The position numbers and the translations under genes are program-made. A DNA stretch of 64,000 bases from Lutjanus erythropterus (Eukaryota > Chordata > Actinopteri > Lutjaniformes > Lutjanidae). Positions within the stretch are counted from its first letter, which is position 1. The number at the start of each line of letters is the position of its first letter. The stretch is taken from the NCBI GenBank assembly GCA_020091685.1, contig CM034597.1:32888801-32952800 (forward strand), given 5' to 3'. Shown here piece by piece: positions 24,541 to 38,536 of this stretch. The notes under the pieces are model-generated. The model made no database searches, was not told the DNA's origin, and saw nothing but the letters and a program-made list of their open reading frames with translations.

Positions 24541-26889
24541 TTTCAGAAACTGAGATCAGTTAGTTAGATGTCATGTTTTTGAAAGTCCATGCTTGTAATG
24601 GGTGTTCTGTCATCTGCTGCATGCTGTCTGCTTATACTGCATAGCTACAGTATATCTAAAGAATTCAAAGAATGTACTGTATTATCATAACTCCCTTATC
24701 TGTTAGCATGTGGTATCACCATTGATTATTTGTTTGGTACATAATCACTTTAAATAGGCTGCAATGCAGTATGAAATTATGTTCAGCCACTGTGTCATGC
24801 CAAACGGCACATGACAGAACTCCATATGCGCCCCATTTGTGCAACACAGTAGAGTATCTTCATGTGGGGACAAAGGCTGGGAACAAATAAAGCCTACTGC
24901 AGTAAAATAGAGGTTATGCACTGTAACAGGCCAGCAAAGAGCAGAGTAGGAAAAAAGAGCACAAAGCTCTCCACGCACCGATAGGCAGGAGGGAGAATGC
25001 ACAACCGAATCACCTGGTGATAATCACAGAACACTCAGTACAGTTTCAGTCAAAGAAAAACTGAGACATCCCTGAAATAAATCTAATGTAAGAGCAGCAA
25101 AGAGGACAAAGACACCACCGTTATTGCTCCATGCAATAACAGGAAAGATGAAATTATTTTGAAGTCCTGGCACAAGTGTGGCTTGCTCATTTATTCAAAA
25201 TATTCAGCTAACAAGCAAGCAAGTTAATGTTAGATATCTAATGCTGAGCTAAACATGGTTGCTAACCATTTAGAAGCACTGAAATTAACTTTCACATTAA
25301 CTTACAAAGTGACTCACCTACTCACCTATCTGGGTGCATTTTGAGGTGTGTGATAAAGTTTAATGTGGTCGATCCAGTGTCCCATATCCCCATAGATGTT
25401 ACATTTAGCAATTCCTTTGTTTGGTTGCAGCCTCATGTGAAGTTATTACAGCCAAAGGTTGTGACAAAAAGCACAGGTGCTGCAGGTTACAGTCATCGGC
25501 AACCGTACACGTAGGATCTGTAAGGTTATGCATCATTTTCTTAATGTTAATAAAGTCTTTTGAGGATGTGTCCAAGTCAACTCTTAAGTCCCAAAGTGGC
25601 AATTTAAGTGCAACTCAAGTCTAAGTTGCATGCTTGAGTCATACAGTTACAGTCAATCTACTTATTTTGTCATGCCTAAGGATCCTGTGGCTACACTGAA
25701 GATTTACATTAAGCAAGACCTTGATTAGATATTCCCTTTCATTCACTGGTACACCGACGATGCCATAATAATATCTTCCATGTGCTATAACACTGCCATT
25801 AAACTGAAGAGACGGGGTGTTTTGAGCAAAGGAAGAGTAAGTCAAAATGGTATAGTCGCACTAAAATGTTTTTTTTTTCCCACTCTCTGTCTTCCCTGGG
25901 TATAAATCTGCTTTATTAATGAGAATAACACAGAATCACGGGCCAGCCACTTCATCTACAAATCCATGTGAAGGCATTTAACAACTTCACATCATGAATA
26001 ATTATCTCAGAAAAGTGTCATCGGCGGCACAGACGGATCCCTATTACAAATCCATCCATCAGCAGATGAGATTAGATCAATATGAAACCTTGCCAAAGCA
26101 TTAGTGTGCAGGTATTGACTGAATATTGTTTTCCATTTCAGAGCATCACAATATATTGCAACTCATTACACTTCTCCGCTGTCAAGATGATATGTCATGC
26201 TGCTCATCTTTTGATAAATATGGAGGCCAAATGACCGGCGTCCATCTGTGACTCAAAGATTTATTATGAGTCCACCTTGTGCAACAAATTTAAACAGACT
26301 GTCACAATTTAAAGGACTTTCAAAGCTGAGTTTGACCAAGCAGAATTCTATATGAATTAAAGTTTCCCTCACGTCAGAGTTTGATGCTCTTCTTCTTTCT
26401 GGTTTTGGAATGAAACTCAGCTGAGCCATAGGCTTTCTTTATTACTTTCAAAATTCAGAAATCAAATAATAATGAAACTGCAATGCGGCATAGGAGGTTA
26501 TTACTTGCATGCCCTCTGGAATAATTGAGATTATAACATAACCCTGACACTTCTAGAATTCTCAGCATGGGTGGGAAACTTGTGTCAAAGATTCAAACAG
26601 ATGCCATGCTGCTCTACTTTGTTTACAGGAAGTCCCAGTTATCTGTGACTCAGCAGGACTCCTGACAGATGAATGAGCCCCAGTCAGATCTTTAATTCAG
26701 TGCATGAGTGGGCTCAGGTGTGCTGCCTGGTCGTGCATGAGAGCACTTTCCAAAAGTGATTTATTTGGCAATAGTTTGGTGACAATGTACATTTCCATGA
26801 TATGACCCATGCCTGAAACCTAGATTAGGCTCCACAAGTACTTTGGGATTTTGAGATCTGTTTTATCTGTTGTAAAACAAGAAACATGT
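24541..26889. other. Intergenic, no gene seen
   Basis: No exon, RNA gene or clear element was recognised. Sequence at about 25900-26540 has few repeat hallmarks and could be conserved non-coding DNA, but this needs cross-species comparison. Confidence 0.45.
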
Positions 26890-27130
26890 GACAGTTGTAT
26901 CCCCAAAAATGAATGCTGTAGTCCAAATAGCAAGTTGGAGCCATAGACGGTATACTAATCAGCTGAAATCCTATTTAGTACACACTCTATGGTTGCAGGA
27001 ATACTGCAGGGTTAGGGTTAGGGTGATGATGTTTATAACTGTCAGTTGTCCATCAGTGTAAAGCCAAGCCCGAACTAATATGAGCTTGCTCATAAAACGC
27101 ACTTCAAACTCAATAGAAACACCACAAAAC
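26890..27130. repeat. Dispersed repeat related to 50741-51010
   Basis: Shares, in the same order, CAAAAATGAAT, GGAGCC-TAGA, GCTGAAATC, CTATGG, GTTTATAACTGTCA and GTAAAGC-AAGCC with 50741-51010. Within it, 27009-27024 carries two and a half GGGTTA units. Confidence 0.5.
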
Positions 27131-27944
27131 TTACCAAAACAGTCTAGGTTTGTCTTTCTGCTGTTGAAAAATCACCAACCCTGGTATGGCTGAAGTAAAT
27201 CCCTAATCCACCACATTAGATGTGAAAATTTCCCGGCTCCCCGCTGCCTCATTGATGCCCAACCACCCTATCACTCCTCTCAGTCTCTCATGTCCCCACC
27301 TGCCGTCCTAATTACTCCCAGAGTCCGACTCCTGCTCAGAGCCACAGAAATGCCTTGGTGCAATCATCAAGCTGGCCTCCAAGAAGTCTCATAGCGGTGT
27401 TCTGTCCTGGGAGAGCTGTGTGCACTGAGATGCTGCTGAGGTTCAGCTGCCTGCGTTGTAAACATAAATACTCCAGCATAAACATAAATACTCTACACCA
27501 GTCATATAATTTCTTTATGAATACAGACTCAAATGCAGATAAAAGTACATGATTTAAAATTTAAACTGGATTGTCTTTACTGGTAAAACAGGCAGTCATA
27601 CACATGAAGTCAATCCATACCAAGCAAACAAATGCAGGCGGGAGATATGCAAAATCCAAAAACCATGAAAACTGACACTAGAAGAATGCTGGAAAGCAAT
27701 GAATGCATGAAGCAGAACAAAGACAATCTGGCAAGCAGTGAAACCACGGAGGTATACATGCAGGGTTGACTGAGGGCAAAACCAGGCACAGGTGATGAAC
27801 GGGGTCTGCTAGTTGAAAAACCAGGGGCAGGTAAATGAGCATAGACATAAAATACATTGACCGCTTCAGCCTGTTGCTGCGATATGCTACTGCTATATTG
27901 ACAATGAGACTGACCTGTGAAATCTGTTGAGACATGTAAAGTTA
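27131..27944. other. Intergenic; short direct repeat
   Basis: A short direct repeat AAACATAAATACTC occurs twice at about 27459-27493. The 133-codon minus-strand frame at 27610-28011 has no family signature. Confidence 0.45.
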
Positions 27945-28075
27945 AAGTTCTTTTTATCCAGATAAACAGCAGCTCATGTGTTTGTTCACAGGCCGGTCTT
28001 GACAGAGCCAATATGGTGGCGACATTGACGAATGATCCAATGTGACGTCCACATATATAAGTCTATGTGAAAGAG
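27945..28075. repeat. Dispersed repeat related to 39655-39800
   Basis: Both copies carry TTATCCAG, TTTGTTCA-AGG-C-GTCTTGA, ACATTGACG and CGTCCA-ATATAT in order. They are diverged and non-coding. Confidence 0.45.
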
Positions 28076-31000
28076 CACAGGGGCACGTTCAATCTGAAAA
28101 TGGTGTGACTTATGTTTCCTCTTGTTAGGTGGGTGTGCCGGGAGTGAATCAGCAGCAATGTGTATATAAAAACCGCCATATTAAAACGACAGTGTGCCTG
28201 AGGGTGTTTAATGCGCCACCATTTAAATAAACACAGTGGCAGGGGCAAAAAAAAAGGGGCGGGGGCAGAAACTGTATGCACCAGTTTGCTGAAAGTCGTG
28301 ATGCTGGTAAAACAGTTCCAATGCCTGTTTTAGATTTAAAGTACAACAAATACACCTAAAACACACTTCCGCTTTTACACCAAAATTAGTGTGTATATGC
28401 AAGTTTTTTAAATGCCGGTAACACCACTAAAAATAGGCAGTTGACCCTTTTCCCAGTAGACCCATTTGCCTCTCTGTTTTTCTCTGATGTGCGCTGGAAA
28501 GCTGAGATTCAGCAGAGGAAAGAGAAAAAGGTTTTAAAAAGTCTCTGTGCGCTCAGCTCTCAGCACTTCCAAATTAATCTCTGTGGTTTGAACTTTAGCT
28601 TCTCTTCCATGTCGCTGTTTGTACTTTCAGATGTTAGCCTGTCTCATGTTCGCTTTCAGGGGGCTAGGATTCATGTTAAGTTACTACTGATGAAAACACA
28701 TTTCCTGATTTTGCTGCATCATAATAAAAGCTTTTAGAGCAAAAAAAAAACAAGGGACTTTTACTATGAAGAATTAAAATTCAAGTGCTTCATCACTATT
28801 TAGTTAGTTAAAGAAGCTGAAAACTCTACTGTGCTGGGCTGCAAGGGAAAAAGGAGCAAAAGAAGTGAAGTGAAGGAGTCTTCACTGTGTCCGCTGAAAA
28901 GGGGAGAAAATAGCGTCCACCTGAGTGTTACGTTTACATCACTGCTGATTGGCACTAGAGGCGATAAATACACCCATGTCTACTGCAGACTCATTTGGCC
29001 TGGGAGCGAATGCTGATTGTACCCTTATCCACTGAGAAAAAAGCCAGATGTTAGCGGGGGTAAAAGGTGGTTAATAAAACCACAGAACTGTAACTATTTA
29101 ACCATTTATATGCATGTAGGCCATGCAGGGAAGCCCTGTATGACATTGCATCACATTTTCTCCACTCAAAGGGCACCCTAAAGGGCACTTAAGGCCTGGG
29201 TGTGGTTAATCATGAACTGAAATGACAGGAGAAGTTAGAATATCAAAATAAAACTGGAAACATACCAAGATTGACAGGATGTTACACTTAATATCCTAGA
29301 CAAAAACAACAGTGCTAATATCATGTGTGCTTCATTTTCTGAGACCAGTAGTCCTCCATTATGCTTGTTAGAGATGGATATCATCTTACTTCTATCTAGT
29401 GTTGGTAAAAAATGTGACATCACACACAAAGCACATGATAAGAATTACGGAGTGTCTGCACACAAAGCAAGTTTGGGTTACTGTTCATGTCGAATTGATT
29501 GTGAATGACGAGAGCTGCTTATGCAGACCATTTTTACATCCAATCTAGAGTCCAATCAGTTTATCTCCCAGCCGCTCCTCACACTGACAAGTTGTTCCCC
29601 TTATCTCCTCTACACTCAATCTCCTGTGTCTCATGTGGCTGGAGCTCCAGGACAGCGCTCATCAGTTAGCTTGTTTTGATCACCGCGCTGGATTATTGTA
29701 ATTTGCAGAAGAAATGCATCCCCGAAAGTGGCATCCAGCAAAGGCTTTTTGGCTTTAGAGACATTTCAGAAATGCTGATATTAACCGAAGCCCTCATTTA
29801 TTGCCCTGCCACTGTTCGAGTCTGTGCACATGAGCGGAGTGCACTCGTGTGATTTTTACCTGGAGCGATGAGCAGCTTTTTTGGAAAGTCGCTGTCTCTG
29901 TGCTCGCTCTTGCTCCAAGATCGCTCCATCTCAGCAGAGCAGATGCCCCATAATGCAATCGCAAGTCAGGCAGCATCCACCACATTACTCACTCCATTAG
30001 TTGCAGTCAGACCCAAAGAAACATAGAATTTTTCAAATATGATAGACAAAAATACAACTTTTTAGTGAAAATAAATGATGGAGATGGTGAAGGAGGCAGA
30101 GAGGAAGCAGAAAACAGGAAATTTTGGGTTTTGGAAGAGGGGTAATTACTGATTAGGGCTCGCTGAGAGCAGAAATTGCTTTTCCTGTTGTGGTTTGTGC
30201 AGATGGTAAAATCCATCCAGGATTTTCATGTAACATTTTTAAAACACCAGAACCTAATATATCTCAACCAGAGTTCCAATAGTCAGAATAGACTTTATTA
30301 ATGCTTTACCTGCTTTATGCACAGATTTTTCTGTGTTAACTCTGTGTGTAACAATATATTAAATATCATGATTTCACAATTAAAAAATGTCTCAATTATC
30401 ATTCAGGACTGTGACAATATCTACCATGATTATTCACCGTTAATAGATTTCATTTATTATTTCAATTTTATTTTACAGGACTGCTATTGCTTTTGTTTTG
30501 CAGGTGTACATATATAATTCAAAGATAATTCATGCCAGTTTTCTCCACATGCTAGTGAAAAGGAAAAAATCATTTTAAACAGGCAAAAAATGCTGTGTGC
30601 ATCTAATTTATTTTTCAAGAAAGGACATTTATTCAAGTTGTAATTTTTTTATATTATGATAAATATCAGATCTTTTTATTGTGAAATTATTGTACTGTGA
30701 GTTTTTAGTATCGTTACATCCCTAGTGTTAACTGAACTCGAATGAATGAAATAATAACAGAAATCTGGTCATATTACTAATTTAATATTGCAAAGGAGAT
30801 CTAATATAAAGTTAATAAGTAAGGCTAGTTAATTTTTTGCTTTATTTTTTCTTTGGAAAGGGATTCTTTTGAGCTAGATAGAGCTAAATAGAGCCAAAAA
30901 TTCAAGCACTTCAGACATACAAAGTATTTTGCATGTCTATGAAGCTTGATTTTTTTTTCACCAAAAGAGTTTTGCATTGAGCTGATTTTCCTTTTCATCT

Positions 31001-32797
31001 TCTATTCTTACTCCCAAGAGTGGATTAATTAAAATCCTTTTCTTTGAGCATTTTTGAAAAGTTGCGTTCATTGCTCTTAAGCTAGTGAGTTGTTAAAAAC
31101 TGATAATTTCTGCAGACAGAAACCTCAGAACAGAGCACATGCTTTCACCACAGCCTAAAAACACTTGAACTTTTCTCATTAAATGCCACCGCCGCTCTGT
31201 TAGCCCCTCCGAGTTGAGCTGTAGTGGGGCATCAGCTTTGATTGCTCCCTGGCCTGGAGTGGGGCTGCAGACCCACACACAGGGCAACAGTGGGCAGGTG
31301 CAGGAAAAGGCCCTGATAATTGGCTGGCTAGTGTGTCCAGGCCTCCGGTGGGGCTGGGCTGTGACTCCTGAGGAAGAGACACAAAATGAGCTACTGCATC
31401 AAAAATTGAGGTTGGCAACCTCCATGCACGTCTGGGCGATTTTTCAAATGAGCATTTCTCGGCCCCAGAGGAAACCACGGTGCTCCTGCTATCATAAGCA
31501 ATTGGAATAGAAATGGACACAAAATACTTTTTTTGCTGGCATGCATAAGTAGGTTGGGCAAGAGGGCAAGCTGTGATCTTCAAAGAGGGGTGGATAAGAG
31601 AGCAGGAACAAAAAGAGACATGTGTTTTATTTTCTAAAGAAATGAGGTTAGCATATTTTTGTTACTGTGGTTTTTCTTTTAAGCCTCACATTTCCTTTTT
31701 CCTGTTCTTTAACAAATGAAAAGGGATCAGAGAAATGGGCTTTGAGCACTAATAAGAACTGTAAGGACTGCGTGGTGCATCCTGCTGCCACTGACAGAGC
31801 TTTGAAAGCCCAGAGCAGAAATAGCTCAATTTTCACATCAGAGGTTCTAAACCTCTTTTAAAAGTTTGATAAATGTTACTCTCGACAAGTGCGTTATCGG
31901 CTTTCTTTAATCCAAAGCAGCTATAATAACACAAGGGGCTGCATTGTTTTTCCAGTTGCATATGCAGCTTAATATTTAAAGGCACAGTGCAATGCAATGT
32001 TACAGTGGGAGTTTTTATTCTTTCACTTTCCTAATATGACATGTTTCAAAGACAGAAAATGTGAATATAATTTCAAGTGGGATTTGATCACGTTGTTCAG
32101 AAATTTGATTTGATTGCTCGGATGTGGGTGTGATAGCGAGCACAGAGTCTCTGGAGGATGACACTTTCACCCACACCTGGCTCACCATCAGCGCTAAGGA
32201 GGTGGAAAAAGAGAGAAAAATAATTACACACTAACACTTGGATAGCAACTGCAGAACTGCAGAATTTGGAAATGAGAAGTTTTGGTAAAAAAAAAAAAAG
32301 TTTTTTCAAACTGATATCCAAACACACAATTACAACTCATGACAACACTCAGTTAGGACAGGCCCCATTGCAGGCAATTATGACAGGACCAAGTGCATGC
32401 TAACAACTTAACATTGGACAACTTCTGTTCTGCACATGACAAAATACCAAAGGAAAAGATTCTTTCAAGGATTTGAAAGTTACTCCACCCCAGTGGGTCC
32501 CAGTGCAACCATATTGCCTGCATTCTCTATATTACTGCCCTTGATAACACTTCACTGGCAGCTACTGGACTTAGCTGGTCAATCCATATCTCACTTAATT
32601 GTATTTTGTTATTGTATTTTCTTCCCCATCTGTATTTTTGCATTTGAGTCATCTCATATGTAAATACTGAAAATATTGTATAGTGAAATATATGAAAAAC
32701 AGCTAGCAAAAGAGAGACAAGTTAAGAACTTAGGCAATATGTTTCTTCTCACGGTTTTGATCACTCTGTCAATATGCATTTATTTAGACTATTTATT
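28076..32797. other. Intergenic, no gene seen
   Basis: No exon recognised. AATAAAAGC followed by A10 at about 28722-28750 lies in what looks like a dispersed repeat. The end at about 30705-30725 (GTATCGTTACATCCCTAG) resembles the terminus of a fish MITE, but its other end was not found. A GC-richer patch at 31200-31460 gives the overlapping frames there. Confidence 0.45.
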
Positions 32798-32806
32798 TCA
32801 TTTTGG

Positions 32807-32925
32807 AGCCCTGTGGTGAACTGGTGACTTGTTCAGGGTGTACGTCACCTTTTGCCCAATGTCAGCTGGGATAGACTCCAGCCACCCTGCAACCTGCTGA
32901 GGATAAGTGGTTGGATGGATGGATC
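32807..32925 (+). mobile_element. 5'-truncated retroposon tail with 9-bp target duplication
   Basis: Contains the widely dispersed fish retroposon 3' end: CTGGTGACTTGTTCAGGGTG, GTCAGCTGGGATAGACTCCA, then GGATAAGTGG and a GGATGGATGGAT tail. It is flanked by the direct repeat TCATTTTGG at 32798-32806 and 32926-32934. A 5' truncation with short tail repeats and a target duplication is how LINE machinery inserts L2-type elements or SINEs. Confidence 0.75.
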
Positions 32926-32934
32926 TCATTTTGG

Positions 32935-35900
32935 TCACTTAGGGACAGCTGAACACAACATCTGCCATTTTTCAGCTTATACATAAGTCACAGCTAGTGT
33001 GGTAGCATACACATGAGGCTGTGTTTTATTTCCCATAAGGCAAATGTAAGACATTACATGACACTGACTCACATTAGCTCTGTTTTGGTCTCCACCAACT
33101 CTTGAGGGAGACATCTAGCTCTTCAGTGGCTAAACGTTTCATGGCCCTTTGCTCAATAGGTGGTATATGCATTAATTGAGCTTTTGGGAATGAGAGTGCT
33201 GAGAGTTGCAGGCCATGAAACCAAAACAGTTATTAACAAGACATACAAAGCCATCATGGTTCTGTTCATTTGGCAGATTTAATTTCTTTTTTTTTATTAT
33301 TTCAAGAAAACTGTCTGGCTCATGAGCAGATACATGTTTGACTTTTCTTCACCAGCTCATTGCTAACTTTGCCCCTTTGCTGTTGGTGCTGGGGACACAC
33401 AAGAGTAATTTTGTTATTAGCTAGACGCTGGAAATGAGGTCACTAAGAGGAGAGCTTGCTGGGTGGAAAAACAAAATATGAGCTAATAAAGAAGCTTAAC
33501 ACTAACCACCAATGGGTTTAATTTACCTGCAGCTGTCTTTCAACTTAATTTCTATAAAAAACTCAAGTCCCCCAGTCTGACTTTTTCTAAAAGTGTATTA
33601 CGTAACACCTCCTATAGTTAAAAATTGTAAAGATAAAGCCAGATTTGATAAAATTGGCATTTATACCAGCCAAGGGTAAAATTATGAGCTACTAATTCAG
33701 CACTGATTATTATTATTTCATTCATTCACTGATTTTTGTTGCTATCGCCATCGCCTTTTATCTGCAACTATGCGTGATAAAGCGGCAGAGTAAGTCTTAG
33801 GATAACCTTCAACATGGGTAAGAGAAAGAGAGTTATGAATGCAATTCACGCTAGTAACTGTATAGTACTATAGTACATGTTAAAGGGCTCCCATTGGGCC
33901 ATTCCCCCTGTTTAAAATAATGGCTCCTAATAGTGGGTAAGTTTAACCTATTGGTGGCTTTAGCAGAATTTTTGTGCAATATGGGATAGCATGATAGCAT
34001 CACCAAACTTTTGTTTATTTCACCTACATGTATCAAATTCATTAAACTTTGATTTAGTCCATCTTTATCCCCCGGTCATCCATGTCCTCCTTGCCCTCCC
34101 CAGTCTGGGAACCATTGTTCTAGTGTTAAAAGCTCCGTAGAGCTGAAAGCTCTGTGGGTCCATTACACCTTTCACCTCAGTGAAGCTTTCAAGACAACCA
34201 GCAGGTCAGGATAAATACAGCATAGCTGTAACTACAGGATCAGAGCAGTTAAATCGAGGACTTCTAATCTTTCTACTCCATTATCTCAAATATTTTATTC
34301 ACTGCAGGGCTATCCTGAAATCTGATGATTTGAGGAAATAACCTCACCTCGTATCCAGTTTGCACGTCACGCCTGAACAGAACTTGGCAGAGTTGATTGA
34401 GAGACACATTTGCATTTGGCCGACCAAATCAGTATTTTTATAGACCCCTTTCGCAATTACATATTCTCTGTGTTAATGTTACTTTCAGATGGAATTAGTT
34501 CTTTATGTGCTCCGATGCTTGTAGTCCATTAATTTAGTTTTATTGCAGCTAAATTAGATTCACTTACCCCCTCTGGCAAGGAAGCATAATGTGCATAAAA
34601 ATAACTTATACCCCTAAACATTTGTTCTCAAAATATTCAGCTCAAGTACACTGTAGGTAGGCCACATGAATGTCAATAACCTTCAAAAATCCTTGATGTT
34701 TCAGACGTTTATTGTGATATGAACTGAATCACTCTCCCGTCTTCTCATTTGAGCTCCTCTAAAAGTCACAGGCTGCCTCCGCCGGGCTAGGGCATGTCTC
34801 ACCGCCTACTTTAGGTTTCGGAGGGAACGTTCTCTCTGAGGATCTGGCATTGAGATGATGATAATATTGTCACCTTCACCCACCGCATTCTGTGCAGACA
34901 GCGCTCTTTCACTTTCATCCTTTAACATTATGTTTTAGTGCCACTATTAAGGCATTATGAGTTTGCATGAGTGTTTTCTTTCTGCAGGAGAAAGGGCTGC
35001 GACTCTCGGGGTCACTTTGGGAATTGTGTCTGATTGCAGCTTGTGTGGTGAACTATGAAGTACATTTTCAAAGAGCCGTACAGATTGCTCTGTGGGGAAC
35101 TGCAGCGAGGACTACGCTGAGGAGAAACAACACAATGCTGCACAATAAAAGCAAAGCAGCACAGGCTGATTGCGGAAATATTTTGACTCTCAAATCACGG
35201 AACATCTGTCTCTTGAGGAGGGAAATGCCGCTGCTTCAGAGTTGTAAGCTCATCAGTTAAAGAAAAGGATGACCCACTGTTTGATTTGTAATAAGATGTA
35301 GACATAAACATTCTCTACATGACAAAGTAGCTGTAAATTAAACAAAAGATGTTTTGATTCTCGTAATTGTTAATGCAAGTAACTAATAATGCCAGTTTAA
35401 TTCAGGCTAAATTCTGCTTTAAAGACAAAGGAGATGACAGCTTTCAAAACATGGATTTCACACTGTGGAATTAAATTTGTTGTTACATTTTAGGATGTGT
35501 TGTATACATGTAAGTTCTACTATCTACATGTGCTGACGTTATTATCTTCCTATAATGCGATATCACATGTATGGTGCAGTGCCCAAGGTGTCTAAACTTA
35601 ATTTATTTTCTTCACTTTATTTTTTAGTTTGGCTACTGGATGAGTCCTGTATTTCCAAATATATTAAAAAGGCTTTTTTTTTTCCTAATGTAGCAATATA
35701 ATGTAACAAATGGACATTTCATTCTTTAATCCAAACCCCAAACTTCATTTTCCAGTGCCTACTAGTGAATTTCTGTCATAGGTGATACGTGTTTCATCAA
35801 TAAAGTGAAAGAGTGAGAAATTAAAAGAGAAAAGTGGCAAAGTTTGAAGGAGCTACTGGCTCACTGTTATTAATAAAGGTAAAATGCAAGACGAATACTG

Positions 35901-36099
35901 TGCACCTTACTGATTTATCATTATACATACATACACACACATACATGATTTGACATTAACTATCATGACTCACACTACTTACAGAGTACGAGAAAGGTGT
36001 CACTCTTAGATACAAAGATAATTATCACCCAGTTCTACTGCTCCTCTCACCTCCATCGACCATTTTAGCATCATTCGCTCATTGTTCAGCATACTGTTT
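32935..36099. other. Intergenic, no gene seen
   Basis: No exon recognised. Sequence at about 33080-33130 (CCACCAACTCTTGAGGGAGA) and similar words near 540-580 and 36270 suggest a dispersed repeat family in decayed form. Confidence 0.45.
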
Positions 36100-36760
36100 T
36101 GGTTTGAGCTCATCACACTCATCGACATTGCTTCCAGGAAGCTGTTTTTGTCGAAAAAACTCAAAAAACCCCACTGTTCACCACCTGCCCGGCAACAGCT
36201 AGCAGACAGACAAAGTTAGTGACCACCTCTTGAATATAGTGGAACATTTAGAGGCTAAAGATATTTTGCTCAGAAGTTGGTGGAGAACTTTGACAGAAAA
36301 AAAAGATGAGTGCTATGGCTCCACTTCCTCACACTGAGGCTGAAATCTCCTCCGCCATCTTGCGCTGGTGACGACATTTGGATCCAGGGTTTGCGGAGTA
36401 GTGATCAGTGTTGGAGCCGTACTTTCATGATTGAATTGTGACTAGAACTCAGCTGTCAATCACAGCATGAAAGCCCCTATTTATGACATCAAATAAGCTT
36501 TTAAACTAAAACTGATCATAAAAATTAACATTTTAACAAGCACCAGTGTGGTAACTACCTAAAGTGACAGAAAGCATCTTTCTGAAAAAATCATTTGACA
36601 TGTACTTGATGTTTTAGTTTGGCCGATGTCCAGCTTATTAGGGGAAGCAGGATTTATGACCTATACTGCAGCCTGCCACTAAGGGGCGATCAAGATGCTT
36701 TAACTTCACTTGTGGGGAACACTCATGTTGTCTTTTTCCATATACATTCTCTGGTGGAGA
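36100..36760. repeat. Dispersed fish-type repeat
   Basis: Contains CTCCGCCATCTTGCGCTGGT, GACGACATTTGGATCCAGGG, TTTATGACATCAAATAAGC and TTTAACTTCACTTGTGGGG in order. I recognise this combination from many teleost genomes. The coding potential of 36619-36801 is therefore rejected. Confidence 0.5.
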
Positions 36761-38536
36761 CGAAAAACAGAGCCAAAAGGGGAATGAATACTGATCCCTA
36801 AACATGACGCCAAATGAAGACTAATGTTGCTCCCTATGTGGCTGAAAATCACTTAATTCTGTTAGACATCCCCAGTGGAGATTTCTTGCAAACAAAATTT
36901 AAGTATGTTTGTCCAGCATTGTTTATATGTTTACTAGCTCGCAGGCTCCTTCTTCCTTATCTTTGCTGGTGCGTTGCTGTATTTCTTGGCACATTGCAGC
37001 CCCCCGTAGATCAGCAGAAGTGTCAAACCGTTGGCAGGAATGTGTACTATATAAACAAAACAGGGGCCCACTCATAGAAGCTGTTAGAGGTCAAAAAAAT
37101 TCCACAGGGAACTTTTTTTTTTCCAAAAAACACAACAGGGAACTTTTAGATTAACAAGGAAAGCCTGCTCATTTCTTGGTTTTTATTTCAGGAAGAGAAG
37201 CATGGATATTCCCTAAATGGGAATTTTAAGTAGTCTTGGGATTAGTTTTACGAAAGGTCATATTTGGAATGGCACTTTTTTGATTGTTGATATTGTGTGT
37301 TTTATTATGTATTTTAAATGAATTGTCATTGTTTTTCTTTATGATTTCAGGAGCATGCCTTATGTGTGATGTTGATTTCTCTACAAGAAAATAAGGACTT
37401 GAATTTCAAAAAAGAAACCCAATAAATAAAAGTTGTACTTCAATCTTGCACTCTGGGTTATATGAAATGGTCAATTAAGTCTATCACAGATTAAAGAGCT
37501 TTTAATGAGCATTTGCTTTGATCGAAATGTCAGTTAATTTGAATAATAAAGCTAAATAGTTCTGCTATCTGTTTTCATCTCAAGGCCATGATCTGAATCC
37601 CCACAGAAACACCACATCACTTAGGCGTGCTGCCATCAATGAGCTCCAGTCTGAGTGACTTGATGATCAGTATGAGAGGTCAGAGATAGCCCTTATCACA
37701 AAAGCAGCAAAAAGTCAAAGAAAATCCTATCTTTTTAAAATCATTTTGGCACAAAACACATTTGCCTTAATAATGAATGACTCTGCAGACACTCTAATGG
37801 GAATTACTTTGCTTTAGTTACCACCAGCATTGAGCTTAATGCCCCATTAACAACCTATATGTCCCATTTTTAAAATCTGTTGTCTACACTGGCCCTGACT
37901 TTATTTTTCTTCTCTGTTTTGAGGGATAGATTATGATGGCTGCCTAAGCGTGAAAAAATTCGATTCAAGCCTCCCTCCCTGTCCACGCTTGGACCTGTGG
38001 TTTAATAAAAATATCAAATTTTTTGGTGTGAATCCAGATAAAAGTGTCGGCATGCTCCGACTTACATGTACTCACAGAGCAAAGCATTCCACACACACAC
38101 ACGTCACTTTTGATTGTTGCAATGCATGGATAATTTCAAACCAAATCACTATGCAGGAAAATAATGACAAAAGCAAAACACCAGACACTCTGGTGCATGA
38201 TGGGGCTTACGCTCTGTTCCATTAAATGCTGGATTCGGGAAATTCCCCGCTGGTGAGGCGCAATCACAGTATTAGTATGCTACAGTGGTTTAGCTCAGAT
38301 ATGAGAAAAGAAATAAACAAAACATTGATGCTGATGAGATTTGATTCAACCAGCAAAAATGTGTTTTTCATACAACCTCCAATGTTACAGTATGTCAGTG
38401 CCAGTTAAATAGCACTTTGTGTTTCCAAAATGCAGCTTCCATTTATGCATCCTTCAGTCTGGTCTGTGCAGTCTCTTGTTCAGGGTCAGGAGGTGCCTCA
38501 GCCAACACATCCTCATACAAAAGTTTGATTTCCAAA
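36761..38536. other. Intergenic, no gene seen
   Basis: AT-rich, with short overlapping frames only. No feature supported. Confidence 0.5.

Noticed and set aside
27610..28011. 133-codon minus-strand frame
   Set aside because: Low-complexity Ser/Leu/Cys composition, overlaps a dispersed repeat, no family.
28722..28750. AATAAAAGC followed by A10, as a processed pseudogene end
   Set aside because: The preceding sequence has no recognisable coding content and resembles a dispersed repeat instead.
31200..31583. 127-codon minus-strand frame
   Set aside because: GC-rich patch with frames on both strands, no homologous motif and no plausible splice-defined exon.
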